Assembly (NCBI GenBank): GCA_900551055.1
Contig: URUK01000028.1
Location: 1 to 31,619, forward strand
DNA length: 31,619 bases
Direction: 5' to 3'
From: an uncultured Prevotella sp.
GTDB taxonomy: Bacteria > Bacteroidota > Bacteroidia > Bacteroidales > Bacteroidaceae
Below are positions 30,138 through 31,619 of this stretch, piece by piece (within the stretch, counting starts at the first letter, position 1; every line of letters starts with the position of its first letter). The notes below the pieces were generated by a model that saw nothing but the letters and a program-made list of their open reading frames with translations, searched no databases and was not told the origin of the DNA. Made by a program: the position numbers and the translations under genes.

Positions 30138-30168
30138 TTTGCCGTAAGGTATATTTAAGTTAAATTTG
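30138..30168 (+). promoter_or_regulatory. Consensus promoter of mnmE
   Basis: TTTG at 30138-30141, exactly 19 nt, then TAAATTTG at 30161-30168. Start near 30175; AAGGAG at 30179-30184 is a good ribosome site 6 nt before the ATG, which is unusual for this genome. Confidence 0.75.
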
Positions 30169-30190
30169 CACGGCAAATAAGGAGTAAAAA

Positions 30191-31588
30191 ATGAACAGCG
30201 AAGATACAATATGCGCAATAGCAACTGGCCGTGGCGGAGCTATAGGCATTATCCGGGTTTCAGGCCGCGACGCGATAACGGTTGCTGACCGGATATTCAG
30301 TCCGGTTGCGGCTGGTGGCATACCGCTCGCCCAGCGCAAGGCTTACACAATATCATACGGAAACGTGAAAGGACATGACGGTGAAACCATTGACGATGTT
30401 CTGATAAGCATATTCCGCGCACCGCACTCTTATACCGGCGAAGACTCAGTCGAAATATCATGCCATGGGTCATCGTACATCCTGCAACAGATTTTGCAAT
30501 TGCTCATAGATAATGGTTGCCGTGCAGCCGAACCTGGTGAATTTACACGCAGGGCACTGCTTTGCGGCAAAATGGATCTAAGTCAGGCAGAGGCCGTGGC
30601 CGATCTGATTGCATCGTCAACAAAAGCCACACACCGCATAGCCATGAACCAGATGCGTGGAGCTTTCAGTCGCGAACTGTCGTTACTGCGTGACAAGTTG
30701 TTGCGTCTTACATCGCTCATGGAACTCGAACTCGACTTCAGTGACCATGAAGAACTTGAATTTGCTGACCGTACCGAACTGCACGACACGGCGACGCAGA
30801 TAGAAACAGTTATCGCACGCCTTGCATCATCGTTTTCGCTTGGCAACGCCATAAAAAATGGAGTTCCTGTAGCCATAGTAGGCGAGACAAATGCAGGCAA
30901 GTCTACGCTGCTCAACGCGTTGTTAGGTGAAGACCGCGCGATAGTGAGTGACATACACGGCACAACGCGTGACGTAATTGAGGACACAATAGACATAGAC
31001 GGAACGACATTCCGTTTCATTGACACCGCAGGCATACGCGATACTGCAGATACCATAGAACGCCTTGGCATAGACCGCACGTTTAAGAAAATCAATCAGG
31101 CGAGCATCGTCCTCTGGGTTGTAGACCAGACTGAAGCGGCACAGCAAATATCGCAACTTTCAGAAAAACTACTGTCAATGTGCAGCGGCAAAACTCTTAT
31201 ACTTGTGTTGAACAAATCAGACTTACAACCTGCCTCGAACTCTTCAAATAGAATAGATTTACCGCAAAACGTAAAGGTTGTATCGCTATCTGCGAAACAA
31301 AAACAAGGCTTAGACAAGCTGCAATCACTTCTAATAGAAACTGCACATATACCTGAAATATCGCAAAACGAAGTCGTCGTTACCAACATCCGCCACTATG
31401 AAGCCCTTACCAATGCCCTTGCCGCCATCCGTCGTGTGTGTCAAGGCATGGCAGACGGCCTCCCCTCCGACCTTATATCGCAAGACCTCCGTGAATGCCT
31501 GCATCATCTTGCCGAAATAACTGGCGGTGAAATAACCAGCGAAGAGACGCTTCAAAACATTTTCAAGCACTTTTGCATCGGCAAGTAG
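30191..31588 (+). CDS. mnmE: tRNA modification GTPase MnmE
   Basis: A 465-residue potassium-dependent GTPase that, with MnmG, adds the cmnm5 group to U34 of certain tRNAs. The N-terminal tetrahydrofolate-binding domain covers about 1-120 (DTICAIATGRGGAIGIIRVSG at the start, in parts; HSYTGEDSVEISCHGS near 79-94). A helical domain surrounds the G domain: P-loop GETNAGKS at 231-238, the switch region HGTTRD at 256-261, DTAG at 278-281 and NKSD at 341-344. The C-terminus ends CIGK, the conserved Cys-Ile-Gly-Lys catalytic tail. Full length. Final 31 nt of the window hold nothing recognised. Confidence 0.97.
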   Translation: MNSEDTICAIATGRGGAIGIIRVSGRDAITVADRIFSPVAAGGIPLAQRKAYTISYGNVKGHDGETIDDVLISIFRAPHSYTGEDSVEISCHGSSYILQQILQLLIDNGCRAAEPGEFTRRALLCGKMDLSQAEAVADLIASSTKATHRIAMNQMRGAFSRELSLLRDKLLRLTSLMELELDFSDHEELEFADRTELHDTATQIETVIARLASSFSLGNAIKNGVPVAIVGETNAGKSTLLNALLGEDRAIVSDIHGTTRDVIEDTIDIDGTTFRFIDTAGIRDTADTIERLGIDRTFKKINQASIVLWVVDQTEAAQQISQLSEKLLSMCSGKTLILVLNKSDLQPASNSSNRIDLPQNVKVVSLSAKQKQGLDKLQSLLIETAHIPEISQNEVVVTNIRHYEALTNALAAIRRVCQGMADGLPSDLISQDLRECLHHLAEITGGEITSEETLQNIFKHFCIGK

Positions 31589-31619
31589 GATATTGTAATC
31601 AACTGCAACGAATTAGAAC

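Overview
The window looks like a chromosomal segment of a Bacteroidota bacterium, probably of the order Bacteroidales; a Prevotella-type genome is my best guess but is inference only. The evidence is the Bacteroidota promoter form (TTTG or TTG, about 19-23 nt, then TAnnTTTG) in front of many genes, weak or absent Shine-Dalgarno sequences, Bacteroidota-restricted families (putative porin, DUF4468-like, DUF4293-like) and the gene order bamD - rpoZ-like - DUF4293. Coding density and gene content are mostly ordinary housekeeping plus small accessory modules; no phage, integrase, transposase, CRISPR or rRNA was seen.

Layout. 94-1417 (minus): HD-domain protein and exported cyclophilin, divergent from 1565-3149 (plus): menA and an exported protein of unknown function, ending in a textbook terminator. 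3150-3763 is a long AT-rich intergenic region with competing hairpins. 3764-7499 (plus): a secreted heparinase II/III-type polysaccharide lyase and a secreted protein with many calcium-loop-like Asp repeats. 7656-8288 (plus): an exported nitroreductase-like protein, separated by a 20-bp perfect hairpin from 8389-10838 (minus): a LolC/E-type permease and an aminotransferase. 10917-14164 (minus): a DUF4468-like protein, a small membrane protein and a putative porin. 14741-16783 (minus): uvrB, flanked on both sides by 22-bp repeats. 17148-18797 (plus): bamD, an omega-like RNA polymerase subunit and a DUF4293-like membrane protein. 19041-19114: tRNA-Arg(ACG).

The right part is more accessory. 19391-21324 (plus): MATE exporter plus a Vat/CatB-type acetyltransferase, a plausible drug-resistance pair. 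21388-24785 (minus): a four-gene redox operon (flavin reductase, aldo/keto reductase, flavodoxin-like protein with an export signal, and an exported double-carboxymuconolactone-decarboxylase protein fused to a monooxygenase-like domain), divergent from an AraC-family regulator (25237-26139). An exported ACMSD-like amidohydrolase (26099-27151) overlaps the regulator tail to tail. 27850-30044 (plus): a lipoprotein binding protein and a FecCD permease, with no ATPase gene beside them. 30191-31588: mnmE.

Most notable non-coding signals: (1) a 22-bp-period repeat family with core GTGGCCTTTTGC in three intergenic sites (14385-14494, 16888-16968, 24937-25024), two of them inside the inferred 5' leaders of uvrB and the flavin-reductase operon; (2) a left-middle-right set of mutually exclusive hairpins at 3431-3489; (3) a symmetric divergent promoter at 1441-1476 in which one promoter's -33 overlaps the other's -7; (4) interleaved inverted repeats in the 27662-27849 leader. 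All functional claims rest on reading motifs by eye; no database search was possible.
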